DNA of 64,000 nucleotides from Bacillus_BD oryzisoli (GCF_036670025.1 NZ_CP137640.1:5490001-5554000), one strand, 5' to 3'; numbered from the stretch's first letter, positions 18,961-28,377 are shown. The notes: generated by a model not told the origin, from the letters alone. Numbers and translations are program-made.

Positions 18961-19324
18961 GTTTTCCCTCAAGACAACAAGTTTTTGTTTCATCAGTTTG
19001 ATCGTTTTTCCATTTAATAAACTCGATTAATGTTTTGTATTCTTGAATATGTTCTTTCTTAATACCTGACTTTTTCATTTGTGTAATTAAATCAATCCAC
19101 TCTTTATCGATCTTTTCTGACTCTACCTTTTCACCGTCTATAATCGTTTTTACATCCACACATAAAACTTGGGCGATTTTTTCGACAAATTGAACAGAAG
19201 GATTTTTATTAATGCTTCTTTCTATATTACTTAAATAAGATTTTGCCACATTGGCTCTTTCTGCTAGTTCTGACAATGTTATTCCTTTTTCCTTCCTTAA
19301 TAAATAAATATTTCTCCCAATCAT
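18944..19324 (-). CDS. sinR-like: SinR/SlrR-like DNA-binding regulator
   Basis: The 126-residue protein has an N-terminal XRE helix-turn-helix (MIGRNIYLLRKEKGITLSEL, then AKSYLSNIERSINKNPSVQF) almost superimposable on B. subtilis SinR. Around residues 70-105 it has a Sin-type dimerisation segment (DKEWIDLITQMKKSGI, then TLIEFIKWK) that in SinR binds SinI. SinR represses eps and tapA operons. Here the gene lies inside the eps operon, between epsN and a GT32 gene, and five SinR-type palindromes occur in the window, including two at the eps promoter. Start at 19324 chosen by alignment with SinR (MIGxRI); AAGG/AAAAGG precede it, not ideally spaced. It could equally be an SlrR-like antagonist. Confidence 0.88.
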   Translation of the reverse strand: MIGRNIYLLRKEKGITLSELAERANVAKSYLSNIERSINKNPSVQFVEKIAQVLCVDVKTIIDGEKVESEKIDKEWIDLITQMKKSGIKKEHIQEYKTLIEFIKWKNDQTDETKTCCLEGKHEYTN

Positions 19325-19343
19325 CCTTTTAACCAACCTTAAT

Positions 19344-20510
19344 TTATATGACTTCATTCAGCGTTTTTGATTCTATACTATTTTTTATACTTTCAATAAC
19401 CCTCATTTGTTCTTCTTCGGTCATATTTGATCCGGAAGGGAGACAAATTCCTTGATGAAATAATCTTTCCGATACATTTTCCTGATCATTATGTGAATAA
19501 TGAGTGACTCCATCAAAAAGTGGCTGCATATGGAGCGGCTTCCATACAGGACGAGCTTCAATATTCTTTTCAACCAAATCTTTTAATATGACATCCTTTG
19601 AAACTCCTAACTGGGCTTCGTCAATTAACATAGCCGTCAACCAACGATTTGAATAAGTTCCCTCTAACTCCGGCATAAATTGAATCCCTGTTATGGTTGA
19701 AAGACAATCATAATAACGTTGAAAAATTGCTCTTCTTGCCTCGACTCTTTCATCTAATACCTCTAATTGACCTCTTCCAACGCCTGCTAGAATATTACTC
19801 ATCCGATAGTTATAGCCCTTTACACTATGCTGGTAATGCACGGCTTCATCACGTGCTTGTGTGGCTAAGAATCTTGCCTTCTTTATTGCTTCCGCGTCAT
19901 GTGAAACAAGCATTCCGCCGCCGGACGTGGTAATGATTTTATTTCCATTAAAAGAAAACACTCCAAATTTTCCAAACGTACCGCTAGCTTTCTCTTTATA
20001 ACGGGCGCCAAGCGACTCCGCTGCATCTTCAATTACCGGAACCTGATAGTGTTCACATAGTGATAACAGTTCATCCATCTTCGCACTTTGGCCATAAAGG
20101 TTCACAATAATAACCGCCTTTGGCAACTTTCCTTCAGCTGCAGCATCATTCAAGGCCTTCTCCAGTGCTTGCGGCGACATATTCCAAGTCTCAGGCTCTG
20201 AATCAATAAAAACAGGCTCAGCACCTTGATAAACAATCGGGTTTGCACTGGCAATAAAGGTTAAGGTAGAACAAAATACCTGATCACCTTTTTTTACATC
20301 TAATAAAGAAAGAGCCAAATGAATCGCTGCCGTACCAGAACTTACCGCCGCAGCTTCATTGACTCCTACATATTGGGCTATTTCTTTTTCAAAGGCATCC
20401 ACATTCGGTCCGAGTGGGGCAATCCAATTGGATGCAAATGCCTCACGAATATATTTCTGTTCATTCCCGCTCATATGTGGGGAAGACAAAAAGATTCTTT
20501 TATTTGACAA
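19344..20510 (-). CDS. epsN: DegT/DnrJ/EryC1-type sugar aminotransferase, EpsN-like
   Basis: The 388-residue PLP enzyme matches EpsN of B. subtilis: PHMSGNEQKYIREAFASNWI at the start, a PLP lysine in FSFNGNKIITTSGGGM near residue 182, and EDAAESLGARYK near 158. EpsN aminates a UDP-4-keto-6-deoxy sugar on the route to N,N'-diacetylbacillosamine, acting between EpsC (dehydratase) and EpsM (acetyltransferase), both present here. AGGAGG lies 8 nt upstream of a TTG at 20510, so I take TTG as start; the GTG three codons earlier overlaps that site. Its start overlaps the epsM end. Confidence 0.92.
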   Translation of the reverse strand: MSNKRIFLSSPHMSGNEQKYIREAFASNWIAPLGPNVDAFEKEIAQYVGVNEAAAVSSGTAAIHLALSLLDVKKGDQVFCSTLTFIASANPIVYQGAEPVFIDSEPETWNMSPQALEKALNDAAAEGKLPKAVIIVNLYGQSAKMDELLSLCEHYQVPVIEDAAESLGARYKEKASGTFGKFGVFSFNGNKIITTSGGGMLVSHDAEAIKKARFLATQARDEAVHYQHSVKGYNYRMSNILAGVGRGQLEVLDERVEARRAIFQRYYDCLSTITGIQFMPELEGTYSNRWLTAMLIDEAQLGVSKDVILKDLVEKNIEARPVWKPLHMQPLFDGVTHYSHNDQENVSERLFHQGICLPSGSNMTEEEQMRVIESIKNSIESKTLNEVI

Positions 20511-21159
20511 CCTGTCCACCTCCTATTAATTTCTTACCTACTTTAATCCTTGCCGGGGTTCCTATAGCCGTACAATCATTTGGAATATTTTTAGTAACTG
20601 TGGCACCTGCCCCAATCGTGGACCATTTTCCAACCGATATCTGTGGGACGATGGTAGCACCTGCTCCAATATGGACTCCTTCTTCTACCGTGACATTGCC
20701 TGTTAAGGTAGCTTTAGGTGAGATATGAGCAAAATCTCCCACTTTTGTATCGTGTTCAATAACGGACCCTGTATTGATAATGGTATGTTTTTGAATTACT
20801 GCATCGGCATTCACTACTGCATTCGCCATGACGACAGAGCCGTAACCGATCGTTGCACTTGGACTGATAATGGCTGATGGATGGATTAAGACGGCATAAC
20901 GAGGATCTAATAGATTTAGACTTTCCACGATCATCTTTCTTACTTTATTATTTCCTATCGCAACCACGAATTTGATATCATCAATATGATCCAGCATGTT
21001 CTTTGCTGAAAGCACTCGACCGTATTGAATCCCTTGATGCATATAACTTTGATCATATTTATCATCAAAATAACCAACAATTTCAATTCCTTTTATCGCT
21101 TTAACGATATCATGAATAACCTTACTGTGACCGCCTTGACCAATAATAGCTAATTTCAT
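20500..21159 (-). CDS. epsM: UDP-sugar N-acetyltransferase, EpsM/PglD-like
   Basis: The 219-residue protein has an N-terminal Rossmann-like region (KLAIIGQGGHSKVIHDIV) for UDP-sugar binding and a C-terminal hexapeptide left-handed helix (residues 90-190; VEEGVHIGAGATIVPQISVGKW). This is the PglD/EpsM family that acetylates the 4-amino group of UDP-4-amino-sugars using acetyl-CoA. The catalytic His is probably the one in VIEHDTKVGDFAHI near residue 135. It overlaps epsL by 4 nt upstream and epsN by 11 nt downstream. Confidence 0.92.
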   Translation of the reverse strand: MKLAIIGQGGHSKVIHDIVKAIKGIEIVGYFDDKYDQSYMHQGIQYGRVLSAKNMLDHIDDIKFVVAIGNNKVRKMIVESLNLLDPRYAVLIHPSAIISPSATIGYGSVVMANAVVNADAVIQKHTIINTGSVIEHDTKVGDFAHISPKATLTGNVTVEEGVHIGAGATIVPQISVGKWSTIGAGATVTKNIPNDCTAIGTPARIKVGKKLIGGGQVVK

Positions 21160-21770
21160 ATATGACCCTCTTTTTTATCGACCTTACTTCCCTTAAAAGT
21201 TTCCGTTGTGACATGATTAGCCTGATTTATGCCCTCAGATTTAATCACCTTTAAGAAGGTTAATAATAAGATCTTGATATCAAGAAAGAATGTGCGATTT
21301 TCCACATACCAAACATCCAATTTAAATTTTTCTTCCCATGTAATAGCATTTCTTCCGTTTACTTGTGCCCATCCTGTCATTCCTGGCCGAACTTGATGCC
21401 GCTTTGCTTGTTCCTTTGTATATAAAGGGAGGTATTCCATTAATAAAGGCCTTGGTCCTACCAAACTAAGATCTCCTTTTATCACATTCATTAGCTGCGG
21501 CAGCTCATCCAAACTGAACTTTCTCAATAACTTACCAAAAGGAGTTAGCCTAATATCATCAGGCAGCATTCTTCCTTGGGAATCTCTTTGATCAGTCATT
21601 GTCCGAAATTTATAAAGATAGAATAGCTTTTCATTTAAACCAGGCCGTTGTTGTTTAAAAATAACCGGTGATCCCAATTTAACTTTTACCAATATTGCGA
21701 CTATAAAAAGGATCGGAATGGCTAAAGTAAATAATATAATGGAAGAAATGAGGTCAAAACATCTTTTCAT
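21156..21770 (-). CDS. epsL: undecaprenyl-phosphate sugar phosphotransferase, EpsL-like
   Basis: This 204-residue membrane enzyme belongs to the short bacterial sugar-transferase family (PglC/EpsL type). It has one hydrophobic N-terminal hairpin (residues 8-28), then KFRTM near 52, FGKLLRKFSLDELPQLMNVIKGDLSLVGPRP at 78-108 and RPGMTGWAQVNGRN near 126. It transfers a phospho-sugar, probably diNAc-bacillosamine phosphate, onto undecaprenyl phosphate and so starts repeat-unit assembly. GGGAG precedes the ATG. A terminator-like hairpin lies just upstream in the galE 3' end. Confidence 0.93.
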   Translation of the reverse strand: MKRCFDLISSIILFTLAIPILFIVAILVKVKLGSPVIFKQQRPGLNEKLFYLYKFRTMTDQRDSQGRMLPDDIRLTPFGKLLRKFSLDELPQLMNVIKGDLSLVGPRPLLMEYLPLYTKEQAKRHQVRPGMTGWAQVNGRNAITWEEKFKLDVWYVENRTFFLDIKILLLTFLKVIKSEGINQANHVTTETFKGSKVDKKEGHI

Positions 21771-21809
21771 GCAAGGCAGCTCCCATTAAACACTTTGACT
21801 CTCTTTTTC

Positions 21810-22868
21810 TCATAAAAAAACCTCGCCTTTACTTAAGCGAGTTTCTTTCATTTCGTTATCTTGATATCCATCCGGATTATTTGATTGCCATCTCCATGCA
21901 TCTTCACACATTTCATTTATTCCTTTTTCCGCCACCCACCCAAGCTCTTGTTTTGCTTTTGTTGGGTCTGCATAACAAATCGGGATATCACCCGACCTTG
22001 GTTCAACGATACGATAAGGAATCGCTCTACCAGATGCTCTTTCAAAGGCAGAGACTATTTCCAACACACTATATCCTTTTCCTGTTCCTAAATTGTAGGC
22101 TTCAATTCCAGGTTTCTCTGAAATCTTTTCAAGTGCTTTAAGATGCCCTTTGGCAAGATCTACAACATGAATATAATCTCGAACTCCTGTTCCGTCATCT
22201 GTTGGATAATGATTTCCAAAGACACTTAGTTCCTTTAGTTTTCCAACGGCTACTTGTGAAATATATGGCATTAAGTTATTCGGTATGCCACACGGGTCTT
22301 CACCTATTAGTCCGCTTGAGTGTGCTCCAATTGGATTGAAATAGCGTAACAGGGCAATATTCCAGCTTGGATCAGATTCATATAAATCTTGGAGAATTTC
22401 TTCAATCATCAATTTAGTCCGACCATACGGATTCATCGCAAATAGGTCCGAATCTTCTGTAATTGGAAAGCGTTCTGGTTCACCATAAACAGTGGCGGAC
22501 GAGCTGAAAACTAACTGTTTTACATCATATTTCTTCATGACTTCGCAGAGAATGACCGTACTAGTAATATTGTTACGATAATACCAAAGTGGAAGATTAA
22601 CAGATTCTCCAACTGCCTTAAGTCCGGCAAAGTGAATAACTGCTTCTATGTTGTTTTCTTTAAATACCCTTTCCAGTTTTTCCTCGTCCATTAAATCAAT
22701 CGGATAAATTTTAAAGCTTTTTCCTGTAATTTGTTTTACACGTTTTAATGATTCTTGATTGCTGTTTGAAAAATTATCGACTACGACAACTTCATGGCCT
22801 TTGTTTAATAATTCGACGCAGGTGTGGGAACCTATGTAGCCTGCTCCGCCTGTTACAAGGATTTTCAT
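21810..22868 (-). CDS. galE: UDP-glucose 4-epimerase
   Basis: The 352-residue SDR-extended enzyme has the NAD site TGGAGYIGSHTCVEL at residue 6, FAGLKAVGESV near 80, SSATVYGEP at about 123 and the catalytic YGRTKLMIEE near 148. It interconverts UDP-glucose and UDP-galactose and so feeds the galactosyl donors of this operon. B. subtilis keeps galE outside eps, so its presence here is a local feature. The C-terminal 12 residues (ETRLSKGEVFL) are encoded by an intrinsic-terminator-like sequence and look like an extension beyond the usual family end. Confidence 0.94.
   Translation of the reverse strand: MKILVTGGAGYIGSHTCVELLNKGHEVVVVDNFSNSNQESLKRVKQITGKSFKIYPIDLMDEEKLERVFKENNIEAVIHFAGLKAVGESVNLPLWYYRNNITSTVILCEVMKKYDVKQLVFSSSATVYGEPERFPITEDSDLFAMNPYGRTKLMIEEILQDLYESDPSWNIALLRYFNPIGAHSSGLIGEDPCGIPNNLMPYISQVAVGKLKELSVFGNHYPTDDGTGVRDYIHVVDLAKGHLKALEKISEKPGIEAYNLGTGKGYSVLEIVSAFERASGRAIPYRIVEPRSGDIPICYADPTKAKQELGWVAEKGINEMCEDAWRWQSNNPDGYQDNEMKETRLSKGEVFL
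21813..21844 (-). terminator. terminator-like hairpin inside the eps operon (3' end of galE)
   Basis: On the minus strand, AAACTCGC, a 10-nt loop and GCGAGGTTT form a stem with one bulged G, followed by seven Ts. It overlaps the final galE codons and precedes epsL. Such internal terminators are what an EAR-type antitermination RNA is thought to bypass. Confidence 0.5.
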
Positions 22869-22898
22869 TCAAATGCTCCTTTTATATCTATATTTATT

Positions 22899-24026
22899 TC
22901 ATAAAATGAAGTTTTTTAAGTATATTGACTCTATTTCCTTTGTAGTATTTTTAATGTTATATTTTTTCAAATGTTCACTTATAATTCTATTATTATAAGT
23001 TTTACTATTGATATATTGATTAATTTTTTTTGCCCAACTTTCAGCATCCTCGTCAAGGGACAAAACTGTACATAATCCTAAGTCTGCCTCTTTTGGAATT
23101 GTATTTGATATAAAACAAGGAATTCCTGACGCCTGGGCCTCTATTAAAACTATCCCTAATCCCTCCCATTTGGAGGGAAATAACATAAAATCCATTAGCG
23201 ATAGAATTTCTGCTACATCATCCCTTGTTCCTAAGAAAGAGATATATCCCTCTAATTCGTATTGGATGACTAACTGTTTAACTTCCTTTTCTAAACTTCC
23301 TGTACCAATCCAATAAAGATGTATATTACTTTTAATTTTCTTTAATTCTTTAATTATTTTTACAATAAATAATGGGTTTTTTGGAGGATCAATACGTCCT
23401 ATCGTAATAAAATTTATTCTGTCTGCATCGAGCTTTAAATTATCTTTTAACTTAGTATGTTTTTTATCACCCGAAAATCTATTTAAATCTATTCCATTAA
23501 ATATTACTTTACTTTTATTTTCCATCCATTTTAGGTCGTTCATATATTGATTTGCCTCTACTGAGCATCCTATCTTTAAGCTAGAAAATGTACTTATCAA
23601 TAACTTCATAGTTATATTATATAATTTCTTAAATAAAGGTGTATTCTGGTCAGTTACTGATACGTGCGCATGTGAAATTCTAACAGGTACACCTGCAATG
23701 AAGGCAGCCAAAACATTTATTCCATTAAAAAAATCCATATGACTATGAACTACATCAAATGGACCCTCTTTTTTTAGTATTTTTATCAAATTAATGAAAT
23801 GCTTAATTATTCCAGGTAGACCTTTACCAATTTCAGCTGTCCGATAAATTTTTCCACCATAATCTATTATTCTTTGCTCATGATGCTGCTTCCAATCTGT
23901 TGCTAAAGCAAAACTTACATCAAAGTTTTCTTTATTCATATTCTCATACGTATTTAAAACAAAGGTTCCTATACCCTCCGTAGATAATCCAGATGAAATT
24001 TGCATGACCTTGATCCTATGTCCCAT
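22899..24026 (-). CDS. glycosyltransferase family 4, EpsF-like
   Basis: The 375-residue GT4 has IKVMQISSGLSTEGIGTFVLN at the N terminus, VVHSHMDFFNGINVLAAF near residue 96, a TIGRIDPPKNPLFIVKI block near 210 and MLFPSKWEGLGIVLIEAQASG near 285, the E-x7-E donor site. The VHSHMD...RISHAH pattern is that of EpsF in B. subtilis. A second EpsF-like gene lies at 27227. I take the ATG at 24026 because GGGAG sits 8 nt before it; an ATG nine codons upstream lacks a ribosome site. Confidence 0.88.
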   Translation of the reverse strand: MGHRIKVMQISSGLSTEGIGTFVLNTYENMNKENFDVSFALATDWKQHHEQRIIDYGGKIYRTAEIGKGLPGIIKHFINLIKILKKEGPFDVVHSHMDFFNGINVLAAFIAGVPVRISHAHVSVTDQNTPLFKKLYNITMKLLISTFSSLKIGCSVEANQYMNDLKWMENKSKVIFNGIDLNRFSGDKKHTKLKDNLKLDADRINFITIGRIDPPKNPLFIVKIIKELKKIKSNIHLYWIGTGSLEKEVKQLVIQYELEGYISFLGTRDDVAEILSLMDFMLFPSKWEGLGIVLIEAQASGIPCFISNTIPKEADLGLCTVLSLDEDAESWAKKINQYINSKTYNNRIISEHLKKYNIKNTTKEIESIYLKNFIL

Positions 24027-24108
24027 ACATACTCTCCCAATAATCAATATCAAAGTATATTAATTCTTATGAAATGGCAATGTAGAAATATACAAAACTC
24101 CTCATCTT

Positions 24109-25179
24109 TTACCATTTCAAATAATCACTTCTATAAACGATTGCTAGTGATATCACTTGTTCATAAATAAAAAAGATAAAATAACATATTAATATACCAT
24201 AATATACGAATCTCCTATCCTGTTTGGCCATTAAAACCACTAGCCAGGAAACAAGAATCACACTATAAAGCCCAAAATATATATTAAACCTTGCAAAAAT
24301 CCAATTTTTTGTCGCAATAATAATAAAAACTACTCCTAAAGTCACTAAATTTACAACATAATCACTTTTCGACCATAGCTCTCGTAACTTTTCCCTCCCA
24401 AAAAAAGCTATCACCAACGGAAATGCATTCACAGCAACCCTTAATAAACTGGATCCTCCTTCATTAACACTGCTATAAACTCCATATTTAGTATCCTCAA
24501 TAGCCGAAAATAATAGTTGGGAAAATTCATTAAACCCAATTACAATTAATACTCCAGCACCCAGAATAATATATGTATCCCTTGTCCATGCCTTTCTTCG
24601 AACAATAAAGTAAACAGGAATGAATATTAATGCTGATTGATGAATGGTTGAAGCTAATAAAACAACTAATAAAAACTTTTTAAAGTTTCCGTCTAATAAA
24701 TATTTGGTTGCTAAAAAAATCATTGCCGCGGCCAAACTCTGTCGGATTCCATTCATAGATACAGTAAATAAGCCTGATGCAATATAAACATACAAACTTA
24801 TTTCAATCATTCGTGAATATTTATATAAGGCAATAACAATTAGTACGTTTGTGATACACGCCGTTGTAAAAACAAGTAATTGCGGATCTTTTGAAATATT
24901 ATGCAAAATAATTTGCAATATATTAAAGCCAAATTCATCCTCAAATTTTATGTCTAATAAGCTCGTATCTTTCATTATGGAATAACTATGCATATAAAAA
25001 AAAGTATCACCAATATTATTCCTAAGCCCAGAAACTAATACTAATGAAAGCATAGCAATAAAAATCAAGAATTTATTTGGTTTCACATAAGTAATTTCAT
25101 GTACTGCTGGTTTTGAATAGTACCTTGCGAAAAAGGATGAAATAAAGACGACAAAAAAATTAATCCAAAGGATTTCCAT
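24109..25179 (-). CDS. epsG: EpsG-family membrane polymerase
   Basis: The 356-residue protein has about nine or ten membrane segments and the EpsG family marks: LVSGLRNNIGDTFFYMHSY near residue 48, NGIRQSLAAAMIFLA near 143 and STIHQSALIFIPVYF near 175. EpsG-type proteins act as the Wzy-like polymerase that joins repeat units on the outer face of the membrane. It lies between EpsF-like and GT2 genes, as in B. subtilis where epsG sits among epsF and epsH. Ribosome site AAAGGA precedes ATG. Confidence 0.88.
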   Translation of the reverse strand: MEILWINFFVVFISSFFARYYSKPAVHEITYVKPNKFLIFIAMLSLVLVSGLRNNIGDTFFYMHSYSIMKDTSLLDIKFEDEFGFNILQIILHNISKDPQLLVFTTACITNVLIVIALYKYSRMIEISLYVYIASGLFTVSMNGIRQSLAAAMIFLATKYLLDGNFKKFLLVVLLASTIHQSALIFIPVYFIVRRKAWTRDTYIILGAGVLIVIGFNEFSQLLFSAIEDTKYGVYSSVNEGGSSLLRVAVNAFPLVIAFFGREKLRELWSKSDYVVNLVTLGVVFIIIATKNWIFARFNIYFGLYSVILVSWLVVLMAKQDRRFVYYGILICYFIFFIYEQVISLAIVYRSDYLKW

Positions 25180-25202
25180 TGTTTAGTAATCCTTTCATTT
25201 AA

Positions 25203-26105
25203 CTAATCAATTTTTAATACAGTTGATTTGTCAGTATTCTTTATATAAAAATACAATGCTATTCCAATGGGTGTAGCTAGAAGAGTCGTCCATTTACGTG
25301 GCGACTCAAATATAAATTTATAATTATTAATCATCATATTACTAGAGACATAGTGAATGGATTCTCTTAATCTATCTTTATAAGTCGGAGCATATCTCAT
25401 TGCTGTTTTTCGAAAAAAAGAGAAGCCTTTTGGATTTTTTCGATATTGTTTAATAATATTTAAACTTGACCCATCCGCCAGATATTCTACATGACATAAA
25501 ACTTCATTCATTAAGAGCAATCGACATTCCTGGTCAATCAAAATATATTTATAGCTTAGCGGACAATATTTTTCCCCATGAAATAAGGGATAGGGTGGAA
25601 CTTTCTTGGTCAACTCTGTTCGATAAACTAATTTCTTATCACCTTTAACTTTATGTTTTCCATGTAAATCTGATAAAGTGGAAGCTGATAAGTGATTGGG
25701 TAGCCGGGTTCCTATAATTTTTCCATCCGGTGTTGCATCTAATCCGACTAATCCAGCATATCTATTACTGCCAAACGCTTTCCAAAATGATACGATCTTC
25801 TCAACAGCATCATCGGGCACATAATCGTCTGAATCGATACAAACATTCAATTCCGTATCAATTTTTTCATACGCTGTATTGTGCGCTCCGTGCATTCCTT
25901 GATTTTCCTGATAATAATAGCGAATCTTTACTTTATTTTCTGCTATCCAACCATCTACTATTTCTTTTGTATTATCCGTAGAGCCGTCATCAATAATTAG
26001 CCATTCAAAATCATTAGATGTCTGTCTAGTAAGACTCTCATAACATTTATGAAGGGTATATGCACGATTAAACGTAGGCGTAAAGACTGTTAGAGTTGGC
26101 TTCAT
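25203..26105 (-). CDS. glycosyltransferase family 2, EpsE/EpsH-like
   Basis: The 300-residue GT2 has LTVFTPTFNRAYTLHKCYESL at the start, IIDDGSTDNTKEIV near residue 33, NQGMHGAHNTAYEKIDTELNV near 66-86 and the metal site IDSDDYVPDDA near 88. A GEKYCP-type acceptor block follows near residue 180. It probably adds a sugar to the growing unit. I use the ATG at 26105, preceded by GGGGGAG; a frame-compatible start five codons upstream overlaps that site. Its 5' end overlaps the preceding glycosyltransferase gene by 38 nt. Confidence 0.88.
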   Translation of the reverse strand: MKPTLTVFTPTFNRAYTLHKCYESLTRQTSNDFEWLIIDDGSTDNTKEIVDGWIAENKVKIRYYYQENQGMHGAHNTAYEKIDTELNVCIDSDDYVPDDAVEKIVSFWKAFGSNRYAGLVGLDATPDGKIIGTRLPNHLSASTLSDLHGKHKVKGDKKLVYRTELTKKVPPYPLFHGEKYCPLSYKYILIDQECRLLLMNEVLCHVEYLADGSSLNIIKQYRKNPKGFSFFRKTAMRYAPTYKDRLRESIHYVSSNMMINNYKFIFESPRKWTTLLATPIGIALYFYIKNTDKSTVLKID

Positions 26106-27201
26106 CGTGATCTCCCCCATTTTTCATAATAGTGATCAAGCTATTCAGAACTAGTCTGTCAGGTCTAACATATTGATGGTAATAGTTGAAATTATTTACC
26201 ATCATTTGATATCTATAGTCATCGTCCATTACTAATTTATATATTTGATTGACACATTCTTCAGGTGTTTTGAATGTGAGGTAATTTATACCATTTTGGA
26301 AATCCCCGGGTACCTCATAATGCAGTTCTTCCGTTACAATTGCTCTACTAGCGGAAACGTACTCTGCAAACTTCCAACCAATTGACTCATGTAAACCCAT
26401 AGTAGCTATACAAATGGACGATTCCTTTACTTTCTTTAAATAATTATTTCTTTTCGTTACCGTTTTGTCTTCTATAACAATGTCTGTATAATGTTCATTT
26501 GAAAAATTTGATGGTGAAACACCGCCAAAGAATTGCTTTCCAAATTCTTTTCTGCATAATCTAATACATTTTGCACGAACTTCATTAATATAAACACGTT
26601 CTTCGCTTTTTGATGGTGGTATATTTAATCCTGCATCTCCTTTTGTGTCCCACAGTCTAGCCATAAAAAGAATTTTAGGATCCCTGTCCTTAATAGGTGC
26701 ATTTTCAAATGATTCTACATTATAAAGACCGTTATAGTATTCACTAAACGGCAGCATACGGTAAAGCTTTTTTAACTTTTCTTTATTCGGATCGTTACCG
26801 GTCGGCACATGGGAAATGTTCCCTCTTATCGTGACCATGTAATTCAATCCAAGTGGATATATCTTATTACTGTATTTCAGCTTTGCATTATACTCCTTAC
26901 TAAAACTCCTTTTGAAACAAATATCATAATCTATTAAAAGTGTATCCATAAAATTAACGTAATTCTGCCCACTTGTTAATAGATTATCGTATCCATCATT
27001 TAAGTCATATAAAACTCGTACTTCATCATTTATAATCACTTCCATCATGTTGTATGGCAGCTTATTTTTATCGTGTTTAGATAATCGTTCAATTTTTAAA
27101 TCGATAATCCCTTGTCTCTTTAGCATGAGAAACCCAGCAGTTACATGGTAGAGATGAAGTGGAACTTCACCAAGTCTTATACAACATGATATTTTTTGCA
27201 T
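26068..27201 (-). CDS. putative glycosyltransferase, GT-B-like
   Basis: This 377-residue protein lies between EpsF-like and GT2 genes. It has weak but visible GT-B features: ILFMARLWDTKGDAG near residue 177, and a donor-side block SSICIATMGLHESIGWKFAEYVSASRAIV near 260-290 with E-S-I-G-W-K-F-A-E-Y replacing the usual E-x7-E loop. The N-terminal half (ISCCIRLGEVPLHLYHVTAGF) does not remind me of a named family. It ends with an Asn/Asp-rich tail that overlaps the next gene. Sugar transfer is likely but specificity is unknown. Confidence 0.65.
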   Translation of the reverse strand: MQKISCCIRLGEVPLHLYHVTAGFLMLKRQGIIDLKIERLSKHDKNKLPYNMMEVIINDEVRVLYDLNDGYDNLLTSGQNYVNFMDTLLIDYDICFKRSFSKEYNAKLKYSNKIYPLGLNYMVTIRGNISHVPTGNDPNKEKLKKLYRMLPFSEYYNGLYNVESFENAPIKDRDPKILFMARLWDTKGDAGLNIPPSKSEERVYINEVRAKCIRLCRKEFGKQFFGGVSPSNFSNEHYTDIVIEDKTVTKRNNYLKKVKESSICIATMGLHESIGWKFAEYVSASRAIVTEELHYEVPGDFQNGINYLTFKTPEECVNQIYKLVMDDDYRYQMMVNNFNYYHQYVRPDRLVLNSLITIMKNGGDHDEANSNSLYAYV

Positions 27202-27226
27202 TTTATTGCTCCTTCATTTTGAATCC

Positions 27227-28360
27227 CTAAACCCTCATTATTGTTTCTTTTAGATTGCTAATGAGAAAACTTAAATAATAATCTTGAAGTTCTATAGATG
27301 ATTTTCGAATATCAAATCCGCTTTTTTGGATATACTCAACTGTATTCTTTCTTTCATGAGTGTTGTCCAAAACCTTCTTTGCCCATGCCTCTGGTGAACT
27401 TTTTAGATTTTCATACTGTATTAATCCAGCCCCAATATCAACTTCCGTCGTAATAACATCAGAGATGATACAAGGTAAACCAGCTGCTTGTGCTTCTACT
27501 AAGGTTACTGGTAATCCTTCATGTAGGGAAGGAAACAACATAACATCACATGCTTGAAGGAGCTGGTGGACATCACTTCTGACACCTAAAAAAAAGACTT
27601 TATCAACCAACCCTAACTCACTGACTTTTCTTTGAATTTCATCCTGCAGAGGACCTTCCCCTACTAATAAAAGATCAGAATAAGGATTCTTTTTTGCAAT
27701 CTCAGAATAGATATCAATTAGAAAGGAATGGTTTTTCTGATGATTAAATCTTCCTACATGGCCAACAATAAAACTCTCCTCAGGAAGATTTAGCTCTTTT
27801 CTTTTCTGCTTTCTAGTTGTTTGTGAGTAGGACAATTTATCACATTCAATTCCATTTTTTAAAATCATTGCCTTACTTGCTTGGTATGAAAACAACCATT
27901 TTGCAGCAGAAGTTGAACAGGCTAATAAATGTGTTGCAGAAGCTGCAATATATTTTCCAGCATAGGATTTATATGCTCTAGCTACCGTTCCACCTTCACT
28001 ACTCGTATTATGACTATGGGCAATCCTAATTTGTATCCCTGCTTTTTTAGCAGCATGGAGTACAAATCCACTCATTTTGTCCATATGTGAATGAACAATA
28101 TAATAATCCTTGTTTTCTTCAAAAAATTTGTTTAATTCTTTTCTATAACGAAAGTGCCCAATATCAGAAATATAAGGAATCCTATATATCTTTCCTCCTA
28201 ATTCCCTGATTTCCTCATCAAACACACCCGGCTTACATGTTAAAAAGTCAAACTGCACTTTAGAGCGGTCAATATTGCGGTATAAATTCATAAGAAGTGT
28301 TTCAGCACCGCCTCTATTCATATTGACAACAACATGCAATACTCTTAACGGATTATCCAC
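27227..28360 (-). CDS. epsF: glycosyltransferase family 4, EpsF-like
   Basis: The 377-residue GT4 starts LRVLHVVVNMNRGGAETLLMNLYRNIDRS, the classic EpsF N terminus, and has YIVHSHMDKMSGFVLHAAKKAG near residue 91, IAHSHNT near 117, HVGRFNHQKNHSFLI near 205 and MLFPSLHEGLPVTLVEAQAAG near 290. EpsF should transfer a hexose with retention. The start codon is GTG at 28360 with GGGAGG 7 nt before it. It lies 17 nt after the EpsD-like gene. Confidence 0.9.
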   Translation of the reverse strand: MDNPLRVLHVVVNMNRGGAETLLMNLYRNIDRSKVQFDFLTCKPGVFDEEIRELGGKIYRIPYISDIGHFRYRKELNKFFEENKDYYIVHSHMDKMSGFVLHAAKKAGIQIRIAHSHNTSSEGGTVARAYKSYAGKYIAASATHLLACSTSAAKWLFSYQASKAMILKNGIECDKLSYSQTTRKQKRKELNLPEESFIVGHVGRFNHQKNHSFLIDIYSEIAKKNPYSDLLLVGEGPLQDEIQRKVSELGLVDKVFFLGVRSDVHQLLQACDVMLFPSLHEGLPVTLVEAQAAGLPCIISDVITTEVDIGAGLIQYENLKSSPEAWAKKVLDNTHERKNTVEYIQKSGFDIRKSSIELQDYYLSFLISNLKETIMRV

Positions 28361-28377
28361 TTCACATCCTCCCTATC

